Part shown: positions 49,302 to 49,971 of the stretch, piece by piece | Layout of the letters: the number at the start of each line of letters is the position of its first letter | Numbering within the stretch: the stretch's first letter is position 1 | DNA from: DASUAS01 sp036502765 | GTDB lineage: Bacteria > Actinomycetota > Acidimicrobiia > IMCC26256 > DASPTH01 | Direction: 5' to 3' | NCBI GenBank assembly: GCA_036502765.1 | Contig: DASXXX010000356.1 | Coordinates: 1-49,971, forward strand | Length of the DNA stretch: 49,971 nt | Translations under genes and position numbers: made by a program | Notes under the pieces: model-generated | Databases searched by the model: none | Told to the model about the DNA's origin: nothing | What the model saw: only the letters and a program-made list of their open reading frames with translations

Positions 49302-49971
49302 CGCGAGTACGCGCTCTCGCCCTGGACGACTTCGAGGCGCGGGAACCGGATCTGCCCCCACGAGTCGCTCCAAGTGGTGAGGCGACCGTCGGCGGAGACC
49401 TCGGGCAACACCTCGAAGTGGACGGTGTCGAGGACGACGTCCAGGTCGACGAGACCTGATCGCGCGTCGCCGAAGCCCAACCCGAGCGCGAGGTAGTAGC
49501 GCCCAGGTGCGAGCCCGTGGTGCGGCAGCGAGACGTGGAGATCGACCTCGTGCCCGCGGCTCAACGAGAGGTCGGCTCCGCCAATGGACGTACCGACGGG
49601 CGTTCCGGCCACGGTGTACACCGTCTGGCTCAAGCGGACGGAGTTGAGATCCTCGTCCGATCGCACGGTGACGACGTACTCGAGTTCGGAATCTGCGCCA
49701 ACTACGCCTTGGTCATGTGCGAGACATACTCTCGTGATCTTCGCCCGACGCCCGAGATTCCCGTCGAAGCGAGGAACGCTCGCCACGTTTGCCTCCACGA
49801 GGAGGCCCGTGGAGACATCTGTGTAGTAGCCGATCACGTCACCGACCGGGCCCTCCTTCACCAGCTTGCCCTTGTCGAGCAGGATCGCCCGCGACGCGAA
49901 CTGACGGACCGTCACCATGTTGTGGGAGACGAGCATCACCGCACGACCGCTGCGCGCGAGCTCGGAGACCT
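49295..49971 (-). CDS. wzt: Wzt-like polysaccharide ABC ATPase with glycan-binding domain, partial
   Basis: The gene runs off the right edge, so only the end of the ATPase domain is present ('VMLVSHNMVTVRQFASRAIL', H-loop and following strand, then 'DKGKLVKEGPVGDVIGYY'). After it comes a beta-sandwich domain of about 140 residues ('VVTVRSDEDLNSVRLSQTVY', 'GRYYLALGLGFGDARSGLVD'), the type that binds the finished glycan end in Wzt of ABC-dependent O-antigen export. The frame is open to the last base and ends with TAG at 49295-49297. It implies the glycan is exported by an ABC system whose permease lies to the right. Confidence 0.85.
   Translation of the reverse strand, partial: VSELARSGRAVMLVSHNMVTVRQFASRAILLDKGKLVKEGPVGDVIGYYTDVSTGLLVEANVASVPRFDGNLGRRAKITRVCLAHDQGVVGADSELEYVVTVRSDEDLNSVRLSQTVYTVAGTPVGTSIGGADLSLSRGHEVDLHVSLPHHGLAPGRYYLALGLGFGDARSGLVDLDVVLDTVHFEVLPEVSADGRLTTWSDSWGQIRFPRLEVVQGESAYSRQ

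Noticed and set aside
1..49971. CRISPR arrays, tRNA or rRNA genes, insertion sequences, phage integrase or att repeats
   Set aside because: No regularly spaced repeats, cloverleaf-like sequence, transposase or integrase motif was seen on either strand while reading.

Overview
The window is high-GC DNA from what is most likely an actinomycete-type bacterium (Actinomycetota; an Acidimicrobiia-like lineage is my guess, not proven). The signs are G/C-biased third codon positions, many GTG and TTG starts, TAnnnT -10 boxes placed about 6 bases before start codons (leaderless mRNAs), and tightly overlapping genes. I see no tRNA, rRNA, CRISPR array, insertion sequence or phage gene. ABC-transporter ATPase fragments sit at both edges (1-114 and 49295-49971), so the locus continues on both sides.

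Layout. (1) 0.2-16 kb: cell-surface glycan genes. Three paralogous GT-B glycosyltransferases (205, 4638, 9842) alternate with two FkbM methyltransferases, a five-bladed-propeller glycosidase-like protein, a sulfotransferase, a PAP2 phosphatase, polytopic GT-C enzymes, an RmlC-like cupin, a Gfo/Idh/MocA dehydrogenase, a GT2 and a decayed TylF-type methyltransferase. On the minus strand lies an unusual three-domain protein (8122-9771): PqqD-like RRE, thioredoxin-fold domain, and an HPr-kinase-like domain without a P-loop. (2) 16-25 kb: a lasso-peptide biosynthetic cluster. It encodes the RRE protein B1, the transglutaminase-like peptidase B2, the asparagine-synthase-like cyclase C, a 55-residue precursor A, a PRMT-like methyltransferase, an HprK-like kinase and a nucleotidyltransferase-fold protein. 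A 2-oxoglutarate dioxygenase and a YkgJ-type Cys-cluster protein lie just upstream, and an exporter-type ABC transporter lies downstream on the other strand. (3) 27.6-49.3 kb: a second dense glycan region with GT2, GT4, exostosin-like and GT8-like transferases, an O-antigen-ligase-like protein, an SGNH-like protein, methyltransferases, four two-domain fusion enzymes, and at the right edge a Wzt-like ATPase with a C-terminal glycan-binding domain.

How it works together (inference). The two glycan regions would assemble, decorate (methyl, sulfo) and export a complex surface polysaccharide. The embedded lasso cluster would make a 19-residue threaded peptide, predicted core GDSGSKADDAKKTPPPNMM, with a Gly1 to Asp8 or Asp9 macrolactam. 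Kinase, methyltransferase and perhaps hydroxylase tailoring are possible. The most unusual items are this lasso cluster with several tailoring enzymes, the RRE-redoxin-pseudokinase fusion, two genes that appear to start at CTG, and the repeated leaderless promoter layout.
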